Source of the DNA: Planktomarina sp.
GTDB taxonomy: Bacteria; Pseudomonadota; Alphaproteobacteria; Rhodobacterales; Rhodobacteraceae
Length of the DNA: 33,227 nt
Direction of reading: 5' to 3'
NCBI GenBank assembly: GCA_020629775.1
Contig: JAHDCP010000024.1
Span: forward strand, 1-33,227
The notes beneath the pieces were generated by a model. The model was not told the origin of the DNA, made no database searches, and saw only the letters and a list, made by a program, of their open reading frames with translations. The translations under genes were made by a program, and so were the position numbers. Each line of letters starts with the position of its first letter. Within the stretch, counting starts at the first letter, position 1. Below, in pieces: positions 10,096-19,741 of this stretch.

Positions 10096-11103
10096 TTAAT
10101 TATTCAAAGCTTCATAGATGGCTTGTGCATTGGGAATTCCCCGATCCGCATAGTCCTCATAGATGGCGGCCATACCCTCAATTACGGCCGCATCCATCTT
10201 GGCACGCTCAGTGTCGGAAACCGTTTTCCATTCGTATGGCAGTTCATTCGGATCTAACACTTCACGGGCAACATCATCGGCGTGGTCAAAAGATTTTGCC
10301 AACTCCATCGACATGGGCAATCCTGCAAGTTCATCGATGATTGCACGGTGTTCAGCTGACAGGCCTTCGTAACGTTCTTTGTTCATGATCGCGTAAGTGA
10401 CTTGGAAGCTGACCGGGATGTTCTCGACCGCATATTTCGCCACATCAGCCAGATTCCAAGGTGGCATCAGACTGTTCAATGATGTGGTGACAACATCAAT
10501 GGTTCCGGTGCTGAGGCCCGTGTACATTTCGGTTACCGGCATTTGGACCGGAACAGCGCCCAACCCTTCAATCACCGGAGTTGTCATGGCGGCAAAGGGA
10601 ACCAATTTCGCACCCTTCAATCCTTCCATGGTGGACACGTCTCTGGTTCCCACAAAAATACCGCCAGCAACTGTGCCAACCGCCAACACTTTTACTTCTG
10701 AAAATTCGTCAGCCAAAAATTCATCAAATGCCGACCAATATCTTTGGGTGGATTCCACTGAATTGTTCGCCTTGCCCGGCAAAATTGCCAGCATGGTTTT
10801 TGGAAAAATAGTCGGCGTATAAGCCGCAACTCCGAAGGTGATATCAGCGACTCCTTCGATCGTGCGCTTATACTGCTGCACGGGACCGGCACCCAATTGG
10901 CCTGCTGGATAAAGCTTCATGGTCAACTCACCGCCCGAGCGCCGGGCGATTTCATCTCCGAACCATTTGAACATACCAGTATTGGTTTCATGGTTTGGCG
11001 GCACGAAAGTCCCAACACTGAGTTCTTCTGCATGAGCAGAAAACGCTGACAGCCCCAATACGGCAGTCATTGCCAGGGTCAGTTTAAAACGATTGAAAAT
11101 CAT
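10096..11103 (-). CDS. TRAP transporter substrate-binding protein DctP (paralog 1)
   Basis: Signal peptide MIFNRFKLTLAMTAVLGLSAFSAHA, then EELSVGTFVPPNHETNTGMFKWFGDEIARRSGG...YPAGQLGAGPVQQ...; RBS GGAGAAAG before ATG at 11103. Confidence 0.93.
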   Translation of the reverse strand: MIFNRFKLTLAMTAVLGLSAFSAHAEELSVGTFVPPNHETNTGMFKWFGDEIARRSGGELTMKLYPAGQLGAGPVQQYKRTIEGVADITFGVAAYTPTIFPKTMLAILPGKANNSVESTQRYWSAFDEFLADEFSEVKVLAVGTVAGGIFVGTRDVSTMEGLKGAKLVPFAAMTTPVIEGLGAVPVQMPVTEMYTGLSTGTIDVVTTSLNSLMPPWNLADVAKYAVENIPVSFQVTYAIMNKERYEGLSAEHRAIIDELAGLPMSMELAKSFDHADDVAREVLDPNELPYEWKTVSDTERAKMDAAVIEGMAAIYEDYADRGIPNAQAIYEALNN

Positions 11104-11138
11104 ATCTTTCTCCATGCTTCTGCGATTAAGTTCCGATT

Positions 11139-11148
11139 CGGGATCCCA
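11139..11148. promoter_or_regulatory. Palindromic operator-like element CGGGATCCCA (dctP1 promoter, proximal)
   Basis: Shares GGGATCCCA with five other sites in the window. Confidence 0.7.
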
Positions 11149-11212
11149 AAATTCTAGAAATCGCGTATTGAAAGTCAATAAATTTGCGCTTTGCCCGCAG
11201 TATTGATTTTGT

Positions 11213-11222
11213 TGGGATCCCA
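11213..11222. promoter_or_regulatory. Palindromic operator-like element TGGGATCCCA (dctP1 promoter, distal)
   Basis: Perfect 10-bp palindrome, 74 bp from the 11139 site. Confidence 0.7.
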
Positions 11223-11238
11223 TTATTCTGGTTTCATT

Positions 11239-11502
11239 TCATTGTGGCTCAGTAAATTGCGACTTTTCGCGGATCGCCAACACAGACGAATATGTCGAAA
11301 CACAATAGGGCACGCAAAAGGTCAAAAGGATCTTGATAAGATCCGATGACTGCACTGAACCTGCCAAGAATTTGTCTGAATGGTTGATAATCGCCAAAAT
11401 AACCCCGACGATCAAAGCAATTTTCAGGGCTCTTCTTACGACAGACGGCTGCAAGGCAAGTTCAAGAAAAGGTCCATTATGATCCAATGTCACGACAGCC
11501 AC
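11239..11502 (-). CDS. Small two-TM membrane protein, NrtS (nitrate/nitrite transporter)-like
   Basis: PSVVRRALKIALIVGVILAIINHSDKFLAG...LIKILLTFCVPYCVSTYSSV resembles the NrtS family pattern (RAL...LINHGD...LLTYLVPYCVSTYS); family call from memory. Confidence 0.7.
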   Translation of the reverse strand: MAVVTLDHNGPFLELALQPSVVRRALKIALIVGVILAIINHSDKFLAGSVQSSDLIKILLTFCVPYCVSTYSSVLAIREKSQFTEPQ

Positions 11503-12683
11503 TAAATTCGTTTGACGCGTAATTTTGTTTTAAGGTCGGTCTTGCAAAATGCATGCAAGAAACAAGTTTGCTCTGAAATATCCAACATTTCTTGTGCGGT
11601 TTCGTCGGATTCAGATGTTTCTAAGAAGACATGCGTTTCGATTGGATCTGCTTCGCCGGGTTTGCTCGTTTTGCCAGATGCCCCACCTAAACTGAAATGC
11701 GTATCTTGAACGATGCGATAATCTGGCAGATCTAATTTCAACATAGATACAAATCGTCCGAACTGGGTCATAAAACAAAACCCAATTCCCGCGCTGATCA
11801 ATGTGTTCGCGTCCGGCGCACGGCCGTCTTCCGAACTGAGAAGATTGAACGAACTGCCCCAAGGGGAATATTGCATTTGCTGAATGGTTTTGATGCCGTC
11901 TTCGCGCAGTTCAGCCACAGCCCCGATATTCAAACGCCGGTTCTGTTCGTCAGATAAAGATGACGCGCCCGTGGCGGTTCCAAGAACAACGTCTTTTTTG
12001 GGTGTCGGTCCAACTTTGGACAAATAGTCTAAAGAACTTTGAGCAGCGGTTGCCCGGGCAAAATCATCACGTGGATCAGCCGAAAGGTTTCCATCCAATT
12101 CCAACGCTTTTCCAGTGGCCAGTTCTGCGCCATTTTTGCTGAGCTTGAACAAGCTTTCCACGTTTCCACGCATCAACCCATTCAAAGGCGAAGCGAAGGT
12201 CGCGTCGATCAAAAACTGGTTCAACGCTCCATCGTCAAGGTCACAGTCAATTTCGATCTGCAGGTCAATATTCTCTGCGCCGCCCACCATAGTGCGTTTC
12301 AACATGGAACCCGTCATGGTGTAATAGTTGTCTTGGATCAGCTTCAGTTTTCGAATGTCGATGTTGCGAATTTCGGCCAGGGCCATAATCTCGTTCATGT
12401 AACTTGCCGCCATCCCGCATGACAAAAAAGCCAGCGGGCAGCACGCCGCGTCATGACCATTCAGATACGGGCCTTCATCACTGACAAATCGCCAAGTGTC
12501 CCCAGTTTTTGCGGATCGTACCAGAGCTTCCTTTTGAAAACCGCTCAAGGAACGCACCCATGTTCGAACCGCGTCCCCTTTGCGATTTTCAGGCGCCGAA
12601 ATGCCTACATCGTCACCGTTTGTAACTTTAAAAAACGGGGCAATACCACTGTCGGTGATCAAATCATTTCCTAGAGTAGCCAT
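11502..12683 (-). CDS. OsmC-like protein with two tandem OsmC-type domains
   Basis: Two repeats of the OsmC helical signature: HDAACCPLAFLSCGMAASYMNEIMALAE and DANTLISAGIGFCFMTQFGRFVSMLKLDLPDYRI; the second ends in the Cys region SEQTCFLHAFCKT. Confidence 0.65.
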   Translation of the reverse strand: MATLGNDLITDSGIAPFFKVTNGDDVGISAPENRKGDAVRTWVRSLSGFQKEALVRSAKTGDTWRFVSDEGPYLNGHDAACCPLAFLSCGMAASYMNEIMALAEIRNIDIRKLKLIQDNYYTMTGSMLKRTMVGGAENIDLQIEIDCDLDDGALNQFLIDATFASPLNGLMRGNVESLFKLSKNGAELATGKALELDGNLSADPRDDFARATAAQSSLDYLSKVGPTPKKDVVLGTATGASSLSDEQNRRLNIGAVAELREDGIKTIQQMQYSPWGSSFNLLSSEDGRAPDANTLISAGIGFCFMTQFGRFVSMLKLDLPDYRIVQDTHFSLGGASGKTSKPGEADPIETHVFLETSESDETAQEMLDISEQTCFLHAFCKTDLKTKLRVKRI

Positions 12684-12770
12684 TCAGCTCATCCTTTAGT
12701 TCTTCAATGACGAGTTAAGAAGTTCCGGCACGCCCACGCGGTTCATTTGGGGACGCACCAGTGGCTTGGA

Positions 12771-13526
12771 TCAAACGTTCACTTTTCCGCCGTCCACATT
12801 CAGTGTTTGACCGGTGACAAAATCACTGTCCGAGGTTGAAAGATACAACAGCGTGCCCAACAAATCTTCTGGCAGCATCTCACGTTTGATCGATCGTGAT
12901 GCAACGGTCGGAGCCCGCGCCATGTCAAAGCCTGAATTTCCAGCCAACCCTTCACTTTCGGTCAAACCCGGGGCGATTGCATTCACTTGGATATTTTTGT
13001 CACCCAATTCCCGACCATGGCAACGTGTCAACGCCATCACAGCCCCTTTAGACGCCGTATAATGGGACAAACCCGGAGGGCCGTAATAGAAAGTGCCAGA
13101 AGCGATATTCACCACTTTTCCACCGCCTGCTTTGATCATTGTGGGCACAATGGCCTTCATGACCTGGTGCACACCGCGTGTGTTAACCCGCATGATGGTG
13201 TCAAATTCTTCGTCCGAGATTTCGAAGAACGGTTTGGGGGTCAGCGTCGCGAAAATGGATGCGTTGTTGACCATGATGTCCAAACCACCCAGATCACCCG
13301 TCGCTGTTTCCACCATGGCTTTCAGATCGTCATTATTGGTTACATCAACTTTCATACCCTGGGCTGTACCACCCGCGTCCGTGATCGCCGCAACGGCTTT
13401 GGCAGTGTCCTGTACATCAGTCACCAGAACTTTTGCGCCCTGTTCTGCCATCGCCTTTGCCATCAAGGCGCCAATGCCCTGTGCCGCGCCGGTGATGACG
13501 GCGGTTTTTCCTTCCAAACGTCCCAT
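12771..13526 (-). CDS. SDR family NAD(P)-dependent oxidoreductase
   Basis: TGAAQGIG nucleotide-binding motif, NNAS, YTASK active site, C-terminal NVDGG. Confidence 0.92.
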   Translation of the reverse strand: MGRLEGKTAVITGAAQGIGALMAKAMAEQGAKVLVTDVQDTAKAVAAITDAGGTAQGMKVDVTNNDDLKAMVETATGDLGGLDIMVNNASIFATLTPKPFFEISDEEFDTIMRVNTRGVHQVMKAIVPTMIKAGGGKVVNIASGTFYYGPPGLSHYTASKGAVMALTRCHGRELGDKNIQVNAIAPGLTESEGLAGNSGFDMARAPTVASRSIKREMLPEDLLGTLLYLSTSDSDFVTGQTLNVDGGKVNV

Positions 13527-13537
13527 GCTTGTTCTCC

Positions 13538-14362
13538 CTAGCTGTAGATTTTTATTTCGAGTATTTCTGCAACTTCAGGCCAGCTTCGCTTGCCGTTTTC
13601 GCGCAAATCATTGGTCAGATCTTCAGGCACCCAATCCAGCAAACATTTCTTGAAATTTGGTCTTGCTTCGATTGCCGTGAACCAGCGTTCCACATTCGGG
13701 AACCGTCCACCTTCCCACATGCCACGCATGGACATCATGGCCAGGCGATTGACATAAGGTGTCATTGCTATATCGGCGATGGAAAACTTGTCACCCACCA
13801 GCCAATCTTGGCCTTCCAGCGCCTGGTCCATTTTGCCTAGATAACTGTCATAAAGGCGCACTTTTTCCACGGCACCAGGCGCTTCGAACCCTTGACGCAC
13901 GATGGCATCTTTGAAGCTTTTCCAATCGGATGTGACCGAAAATTCTGGCGTCGAAGCCAGGAACTTTTCTGCGCCTTCTTTGCCCAGCTTTTTCAAAACC
14001 GTAAAGCGGTGTGAACACAGGAACGTCATCGCACCGCACGCAGGGTGCAAGTCTTCATCCACGGCTTTGGTCCAATACCGTGCCTGCGCGCGTTCCCAAG
14101 GGTCCTTCGGATGAACGCTTGTTTCAGGCTCCAACTGGTCAAGATATTCGATGATCACAGTGCTGTCCGGCACAATTGTTTCATCGTGGACCAACGTTGG
14201 AACAACCGCCTTTGGATTAATGGCAAGATATTCAGGTGTGAACTGTTCGCCTTTCAGGATATCGATATACACCCCATCCCATTCCATACCCTTTTCATCC
14301 ATGGCGAAACGGACTTTGGCAGCACACACCGACGATCCGTGATGATATAAGGTGAAAGTCAT
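13538..14362 (-). CDS. Glutathione S-transferase family protein (LigF/beta-etherase-like)
   Basis: MTFTLYHHGSSVCAAKVRFAMDEKGMEWDGVYIDILKGEQFTPEYLAINPKAVVPTLVHDETIVPDSTVIIEYLDQLEPE; ATGA overlap with the aldehyde dehydrogenase stop. Confidence 0.85.
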   Translation of the reverse strand: MTFTLYHHGSSVCAAKVRFAMDEKGMEWDGVYIDILKGEQFTPEYLAINPKAVVPTLVHDETIVPDSTVIIEYLDQLEPETSVHPKDPWERAQARYWTKAVDEDLHPACGAMTFLCSHRFTVLKKLGKEGAEKFLASTPEFSVTSDWKSFKDAIVRQGFEAPGAVEKVRLYDSYLGKMDQALEGQDWLVGDKFSIADIAMTPYVNRLAMMSMRGMWEGGRFPNVERWFTAIEARPNFKKCLLDWVPEDLTNDLRENGKRSWPEVAEILEIKIYS

Positions 14363-15798
14363 AGTTGAACCGTGATCCACTTGAGTTCTGTCATTGCTTC
14401 CAAATCAGCATCTGTGCCTTCGCGGCCAACGCCAGATTCGCCATTACCCCCAAAAGGGACATGCGCTTCGTCGTGGATCGTCGGCCCATTGATGTGGCAC
14501 ATGCCAGCGCCAATATTGCGCGCGAAGTGAAACGCTTTGTCGATATCTTTTGTAAAGATCGCGGAGGACAGCCCATATTCGGTGTCGTTGGCTTTTTCCA
14601 AAGCTTCTTCGTAGCTATCAACAGGATAAATCGAAGTTACCGGGCCAAATGTCTCGGACTTACAAAGAATCATTTCTTCAGAAACGCCCGTCAGAAGTGT
14701 CGGTTGGCACCGGTTTCCCTCCCACTCACCGCCGGCAACAACCGTGGCACCTTTGGCCACGGCATCGGCAATGTGATCTTTAACCCGCTGTCGCTGGCGG
14801 TCGGAAATAATGGGCGCGATTACAGTGTTGGGGTCGCGAAGATCCCCCATGCTGACTTTGCCGGCGATCATTGCAAAACGTTTAACAAATTCATCATACA
14901 ACGGCCTTTCTACATAAAACCGGCTGGACCCTATGCAGGCCTGTCCGGCAAACATGAAAATCGAACGCGCAGCCAAAGGCATGACCTTGTCCAAATCTGC
15001 ATCCGCCAAAACCACGGTCGGGCTTTTACCCCCCAATTCCAAGGTGACGGGTGTTTTGTTCTTTGCGCAAATTTCATTGATGTGTTGGCCAACGACGGTG
15101 GATCCTGTGAAGGTCAGGAAATCAATGTCTTTGTGCCCAGTCAGATCATCGCCAATTTCATGCCCAAAACCAGTAACCACATTGTAAGCACCATCAGGGA
15201 AGCCCGCTTCCGCAATAATTTCTGCGAAAATGACCGTCAAATGCGGGGCCAATTCCGACGGCAAATGCACAACCGTATTTCCCACTGCCAAAGCATTCGC
15301 CACCAGCCGCGTTGTCTTGATCAACGGGACGTTAAAGGGCGTGATAACACCGACTACGCCAACTGGTTCACGCACCGACATAGAGAACGTTCCAGGCCTG
15401 TCCGACGGGATGGTCTCACCCCGCACGTTCCGGCACATCCCCGCCGCAGCACGCACCATGGTTAAGCCTTTGGTGAACTCAAACATTGCCTTTTGAAATG
15501 GTGAGCCGATTTCATCGATCAAACAATCCACCAATTCTTTCTGACGCTCTTCCATCAATTCTGCGACCCGCAGCAACCATCGTTCCCGCTGGCTTGGCGT
15601 TGTTTCCTTATAGCCGGGGAATGCCGTTTTCGCAGCAGCAACTGCTTTTCGCATATCGCCACCGTCGCCACGGGCCGCTTTGGCATAGGGGCTGTCATCC
15701 AGCGGGTTCAGAACATCAAACGTCGCGTGTTCGCTGGCATCCACCCAAGAACCTCCAATGAAGTGTTGAAGGGCTTTCAGATCAGTTTTCATATCCAT
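14359..15798 (-). CDS. Aldehyde dehydrogenase family protein (benzaldehyde/vanillin dehydrogenase-like)
   Basis: TPFNVPLIKTTR, TFTGSTVVGQ, LELGGKSP, FAGQACIGSSR catalytic Cys region. Confidence 0.92.
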   Translation of the reverse strand: MDMKTDLKALQHFIGGSWVDASEHATFDVLNPLDDSPYAKAARGDGGDMRKAVAAAKTAFPGYKETTPSQRERWLLRVAELMEERQKELVDCLIDEIGSPFQKAMFEFTKGLTMVRAAAGMCRNVRGETIPSDRPGTFSMSVREPVGVVGVITPFNVPLIKTTRLVANALAVGNTVVHLPSELAPHLTVIFAEIIAEAGFPDGAYNVVTGFGHEIGDDLTGHKDIDFLTFTGSTVVGQHINEICAKNKTPVTLELGGKSPTVVLADADLDKVMPLAARSIFMFAGQACIGSSRFYVERPLYDEFVKRFAMIAGKVSMGDLRDPNTVIAPIISDRQRQRVKDHIADAVAKGATVVAGGEWEGNRCQPTLLTGVSEEMILCKSETFGPVTSIYPVDSYEEALEKANDTEYGLSSAIFTKDIDKAFHFARNIGAGMCHINGPTIHDEAHVPFGGNGESGVGREGTDADLEAMTELKWITVQL

Positions 15799-15817
15799 AA
15801 TTTACTCCAATTCACCG

Positions 15818-17179
15818 CTAACCACCGACGAGAGTCTGCGGCAAGAACAGCGCGATTTGCGGAAAGATAATGAGAAGGACCAGCATGAACGCCATTGCGA
15901 ACCAAAAAGGCCAGATCCCCCTAAATATGCGGCTCATTGGGACATCCGGTGCGATGGATTTAACGATAAAAACGTTAATGCCCACAGGCGGGCTTATCAT
16001 GCCCATCTCCAGAACAATGACCACGATAATACCGAACCAGATAAGATCCCAGTTCAAACCGATTGCGATTGGTATCACCACTGGAATGGTGAGTACCAAC
16101 ATTGCCATACTTTCCAGGAACATTCCCAAGAAAATGTATGCGCAAATTATCACAAGCAGAATACCCACATCACCTACCGGCAATGACGTCAGCAGTGTTA
16201 CCAGTTGGGCAGGAACTTCTGTCAACGACATGAATGGAATGAACACAAACGCGCCGATAATGATGAGAAATACCGTCGCTGTGGCGCTCATGGTTTGCAG
16301 GACAACGGCTTTAGTGGCCTGCCAATTCAAAGATCGTCTGGCAGCAGCAACAACAAACGTCAAAAACGCGCCAACAGAGGATGCTTCAACGGGTGTGAAG
16401 AACCCTGTGTACATGCCCCCAATGGTGGCAAGCACCACGCCCAAGATTGGCGCTGCACGCCACAAGGATTGCAGTCGATCTGCGCGATTGGACCGTTCAG
16501 CAGCCGGCCCTGCCTCAGGCTTACGCCAGACGACGAAATAAATCGCACCAATGAAAAGTAGGGTTAAGATAATGCCCGGAAAAACCCCAGCCATGAACAA
16601 TCGGCCAATCGATTGTTCGGTCAAGATGGCATAGATGATCATACCACCTGAAGGCGGGATCAAAAATCCAAGCGTGCCCCCAGCGGCAACAGATCCGGTC
16701 GCCAAACTGTCAGCGTATTTGTACCGCTTCATTTCCGGCAGGGCGACACGCCCCATGGTTACAGCAGAAGCCAATGAAGATCCGGACAGCGCGGCGAAGC
16801 CAGCGCAGGCTGCGATAGTAGCGGATGCCAACCCGCCGCGCAGGTGGCCCATCCAACGGTTGGCCGCCGTGAACAAATCATTCGACATGCCCGAAACACC
16901 CGCCAAGTTGCCCATCAAAACGAACATCGGAATGACCAATAAGTTAAAATTCGACGCTGCCTCGAATGTTTCACCGGCCAGATTTGAATAAGCGATCTTC
17001 CAACCGCGCGCCCAGGCTTGATCCGACGACATTCCCACCATGATAAATTTGTTGGCATTGGCGATCACTGTGCCAACGAAACCCACAGCAAGCATCGAAA
17101 GCGCAACGGGCATCCGCAAGGCCAAAAGCGTGAACAAGGCACCAAGACCGATGACTCCTAATAGCGTCATGCTAATCAT
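15818..17179 (-). CDS. TRAP transporter large permease DctM
   Basis: 12-TM protein with GGTLGFLIPPSGGMIIYAILTEQSIGRLFMAG and ISPPVGINVFIVKSIAPDVPM. Confidence 0.95.
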   Translation of the reverse strand: MISMTLLGVIGLGALFTLLALRMPVALSMLAVGFVGTVIANANKFIMVGMSSDQAWARGWKIAYSNLAGETFEAASNFNLLVIPMFVLMGNLAGVSGMSNDLFTAANRWMGHLRGGLASATIAACAGFAALSGSSLASAVTMGRVALPEMKRYKYADSLATGSVAAGGTLGFLIPPSGGMIIYAILTEQSIGRLFMAGVFPGIILTLLFIGAIYFVVWRKPEAGPAAERSNRADRLQSLWRAAPILGVVLATIGGMYTGFFTPVEASSVGAFLTFVVAAARRSLNWQATKAVVLQTMSATATVFLIIIGAFVFIPFMSLTEVPAQLVTLLTSLPVGDVGILLVIICAYIFLGMFLESMAMLVLTIPVVIPIAIGLNWDLIWFGIIVVIVLEMGMISPPVGINVFIVKSIAPDVPMSRIFRGIWPFWFAMAFMLVLLIIFPQIALFLPQTLVGG

Positions 17180-17721
17180 AATGGGCCCCCTTTAATTTTC
17201 AGTATTGGAACCTTGCGACCGCAAAAAATTTGCCAAACCTCGATGACCAGAACAAGCGCGTAAATCGCCATGGCAACCGCCAATAAATAGTAAAATGGTT
17301 CATAGGATATGAGGAGTTGTTGGGTTGTTTCCCCAAACTTCACGGCGGTTTGCCCAGCGTGCCAAAGACGCCAAGTCATAACCAACAACATTACGGCGCA
17401 CATGCATTTCACAAGGATCGCAGACCATTTTGCAAAGCTTGCGGACATCCAGGGTTCTGCCACTTCGATTTCGATGTGGGCGCCAGACCGCGCACCCCAT
17501 GGGACCGAAAGTGCGACGATAACCACCAAAAGAAGGATCAAGATATCTTCAGCGCCCGTAATGGGCGAATTCATGGCTTTGCGCATGATCAAGACATTCC
17601 ATACAGAAAACCCCGTCATGAACGCCAATGTGGCCCCACCCAAAGCCAAGGAAACCCAGGTAAGAGAGGTGTCTAGAACCCTCAGGATCTTTGGCATGTT
17701 TTGATCATCGATCATGTGCAT
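17176..17721 (-). CDS. TRAP transporter small permease DctQ
   Basis: Four TM segments, SVPWGARSGAHIEIEV; 4-nt overlap with dctM. Confidence 0.9.
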   Translation of the reverse strand: MHMIDDQNMPKILRVLDTSLTWVSLALGGATLAFMTGFSVWNVLIMRKAMNSPITGAEDILILLLVVIVALSVPWGARSGAHIEIEVAEPWMSASFAKWSAILVKCMCAVMLLVMTWRLWHAGQTAVKFGETTQQLLISYEPFYYLLAVAMAIYALVLVIEVWQIFCGRKVPILKIKGGPL

Positions 17722-17734
17722 TTCCTTTAGAAGT

Positions 17735-18496
17735 TCAAACTTCAGAAAAGTCAGGACACCACTTCAGAACGCCCTCTTGAAAACTTGGCTTGGCACGAAA
17801 ATCTTCCGCCCAGCGTACGATGTTGGGATAGGGGTCAAATGAGTATCCGCACCCCACCAAGACAAAATGAACAGGGATCCAAGAAATATCTGCAAGGGTA
17901 TATTTGTCACCCATGATCCATTGATTTCCGGCCAGCGCTTTTTCCAATTTGCCAAAACACTCCGCCAAAATCGCTTCTGATTTTGCCAAATCATCATCCG
18001 TGAACTGATTTACACCCTTGTGCTTTTCGTGAAATTCTTTCAGCTCATCATTCGTCTGAAGTGCGGCATATTTGGCTTCTTCTTCCGCCGATTTCTTGAT
18101 CTTATTTGCCATCTTCGTTGCGTAAACATATGGCTTGATGGCGGGAACATGGATGGATCCAGCAAGGCGAAGCCACTCCATCATTTCCGCATTTTTTGAA
18201 GCGCGCAGCGAAGGTTCAGGATAGGTCTCATCCAGATAATCGATGATTTCATTGGATTCGATGTGAACCACGCCATTATCAACAAGCGTCGGTACCAGAC
18301 CATTGGGGTTAATCCCAAAATATTCGTCGGTGATATTCTCTTTTTTCTTCAGGTCGATATGGTGGCTTGTCCAATCCAACCCTTTTTCGATCAACGTCAT
18401 GCGCACCCGCATAGAACAGTTCGAAATTGCCCCATGATAAAGGTGCAACCCTTGCAGGGATTCTACAGATTTGTTTGTCGGGATCACAACAGCCAT
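17735..18496 (-). CDS. Second glutathione S-transferase family protein (LigF-like)
   Basis: LQGLHLYHGAISNCSMRVRMTLIEKGLDWTSHHIDLKKKENITDEYFGINPNGLVPTLVDNGVVHIESNEIIDYLDETYPEP; RBS GGAGCTG before ATG at 18496. Confidence 0.87.
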   Translation of the reverse strand: MAVVIPTNKSVESLQGLHLYHGAISNCSMRVRMTLIEKGLDWTSHHIDLKKKENITDEYFGINPNGLVPTLVDNGVVHIESNEIIDYLDETYPEPSLRASKNAEMMEWLRLAGSIHVPAIKPYVYATKMANKIKKSAEEEAKYAALQTNDELKEFHEKHKGVNQFTDDDLAKSEAILAECFGKLEKALAGNQWIMGDKYTLADISWIPVHFVLVGCGYSFDPYPNIVRWAEDFRAKPSFQEGVLKWCPDFSEV

Positions 18497-18574
18497 TGGC
18501 GCAGCTCCACTTTGGTGTGAGCAGATGCCCCCCAAACACATTTTCGGGTGGGTATCTGGATTATTTTTGGGTTG

Positions 18575-19609
18575 TTAGTCATTCAAAGCGTTGTAAATCG
18601 CGCGCGCATTCTTGATGCCGCGTTGTTCATAATCCGCAAAAATGGCATCCAATCCGTTTGAAACGGCGCCGTCCATTTTGGCCCGTTCTTCATCTGAAAC
18701 GACGATCCATTCATACCCTTTGTCAGCTGTCGCCAACATGTCTTTAGACCGTTCGTCTGCGCCATCAAAGGACTTCGCCAATTGAAGAGACATTGGCAGG
18801 CCAGACACTTCATCAATAATCGCACGGTGTTCATCTGACAGACCCATGTACCGTTCTTTGTTCATCGCGACAAAAGTTACCGCAAAGCTTACGGGCACAT
18901 TTTCAACAACATGAGTGGCAACATCCCAAAAGTTCCAGGGCGGCGTCAAATTATTGTAAGATGCTGTGGTGACATCGATGGTTCCTGTGCTCAGACCTGT
19001 ATACATTTCACTGACAGGCATTTGGACAGGCACGGCACCAAGGGCCTGAACGATCGGCGCTGTCATGGCAGCATATGGCACCAGTTTTGCACCCTTCATG
19101 CCATCAAGTGTTGAAACGTCACGCGTCCCCACCAACAAGCTACCAGCAACAGTCCCCACAGCGAGAACCTTCACGTCCGAAAACTCATCAGAGAAGTGTT
19201 CGTCAAAGTTTTCCCATATACGGCGCGTGGATTCGTCTGCTGTGTTCGACGCCCCTGGCAAAATCGCCAACATCGTCTTTGGAAAAATCGCGGGCGTATA
19301 AGCGGCGACACCAAACGTAATGTCCCCAACCCCTTCAACCGCACGCTTGTATTGCTGAACTGGCCCCGCGCCCAGTTGACCCGCAGGATATAACTTCATG
19401 GTCAGCGATCCATTGGATCTTTTGGAGATTTCATCGCCAAACCACTTGAACATGCCAGTGTTCGTATGATGTTGCGGAGGCACAAACGTTGCCACGCTCA
19501 ATTCTTCTGCCACCACCGAATGCGATGAAAAACCAATTGCACTTGTGAATGCCATTACAACGCCAAATCGTCTGAAATCCAAACCAATTCTCCTCCAGTT
19601 TTGCCACAT
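18575..19609 (-). CDS. TRAP transporter substrate-binding protein DctP (paralog 2)
   Basis: AEELSVATFVPPQHHTNTGMFKWFGDEISKRSNGSLTMKLYPAGQLGAGPVQQYKR...; very similar to 10096-11103. The true start may be the TTG a few codons in, after AGGAGA. Confidence 0.92.
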   Translation of the reverse strand: MWQNWRRIGLDFRRFGVVMAFTSAIGFSSHSVVAEELSVATFVPPQHHTNTGMFKWFGDEISKRSNGSLTMKLYPAGQLGAGPVQQYKRAVEGVGDITFGVAAYTPAIFPKTMLAILPGASNTADESTRRIWENFDEHFSDEFSDVKVLAVGTVAGSLLVGTRDVSTLDGMKGAKLVPYAAMTAPIVQALGAVPVQMPVSEMYTGLSTGTIDVTTASYNNLTPPWNFWDVATHVVENVPVSFAVTFVAMNKERYMGLSDEHRAIIDEVSGLPMSLQLAKSFDGADERSKDMLATADKGYEWIVVSDEERAKMDGAVSNGLDAIFADYEQRGIKNARAIYNALND

Positions 19610-19621
19610 CTACAGGATCTT

Positions 19622-19631
19622 TAGGATCCCA
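19622..19631. promoter_or_regulatory. Operator-like element TAGGATCCCA (dctP2/gntR intergenic)
   Basis: One mismatch from TGGGATCCCA; 62 bp from the 19684 site. Confidence 0.6.
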
Positions 19632-19683
19632 AATCTGGGAAAAGACCCCGTTGGGCCGCCATATTTGTAATTGCTTGCACAAA

Positions 19684-19693
19684 CGGGATCCCA
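19684..19693. promoter_or_regulatory. Operator-like element CGGGATCCCA (dctP2/gntR intergenic)
   Basis: Contains the GGGATCCC palindrome; lies between divergent genes. Confidence 0.7.
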
Positions 19694-19741
19694 TTTCAAG
19701 TCTCGCGTTGCAAAGCATTTCGACGGCTTGACTTTGTTATC

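Noticed and set aside
12987-13653. Overlapping 184- and 186-aa plus-strand ORFs
   Set aside because: Antisense to the SDR gene, which has all family motifs.
14365-15465. 366-aa plus-strand ORF
   Set aside because: Lies antisense to a clear aldehyde dehydrogenase and has low-complexity, non-family-like sequence; a shadow ORF.
15870-16541. 223-aa plus-strand ORF
   Set aside because: Antisense to dctM, rich in residues expected from reverse-reading a membrane protein.
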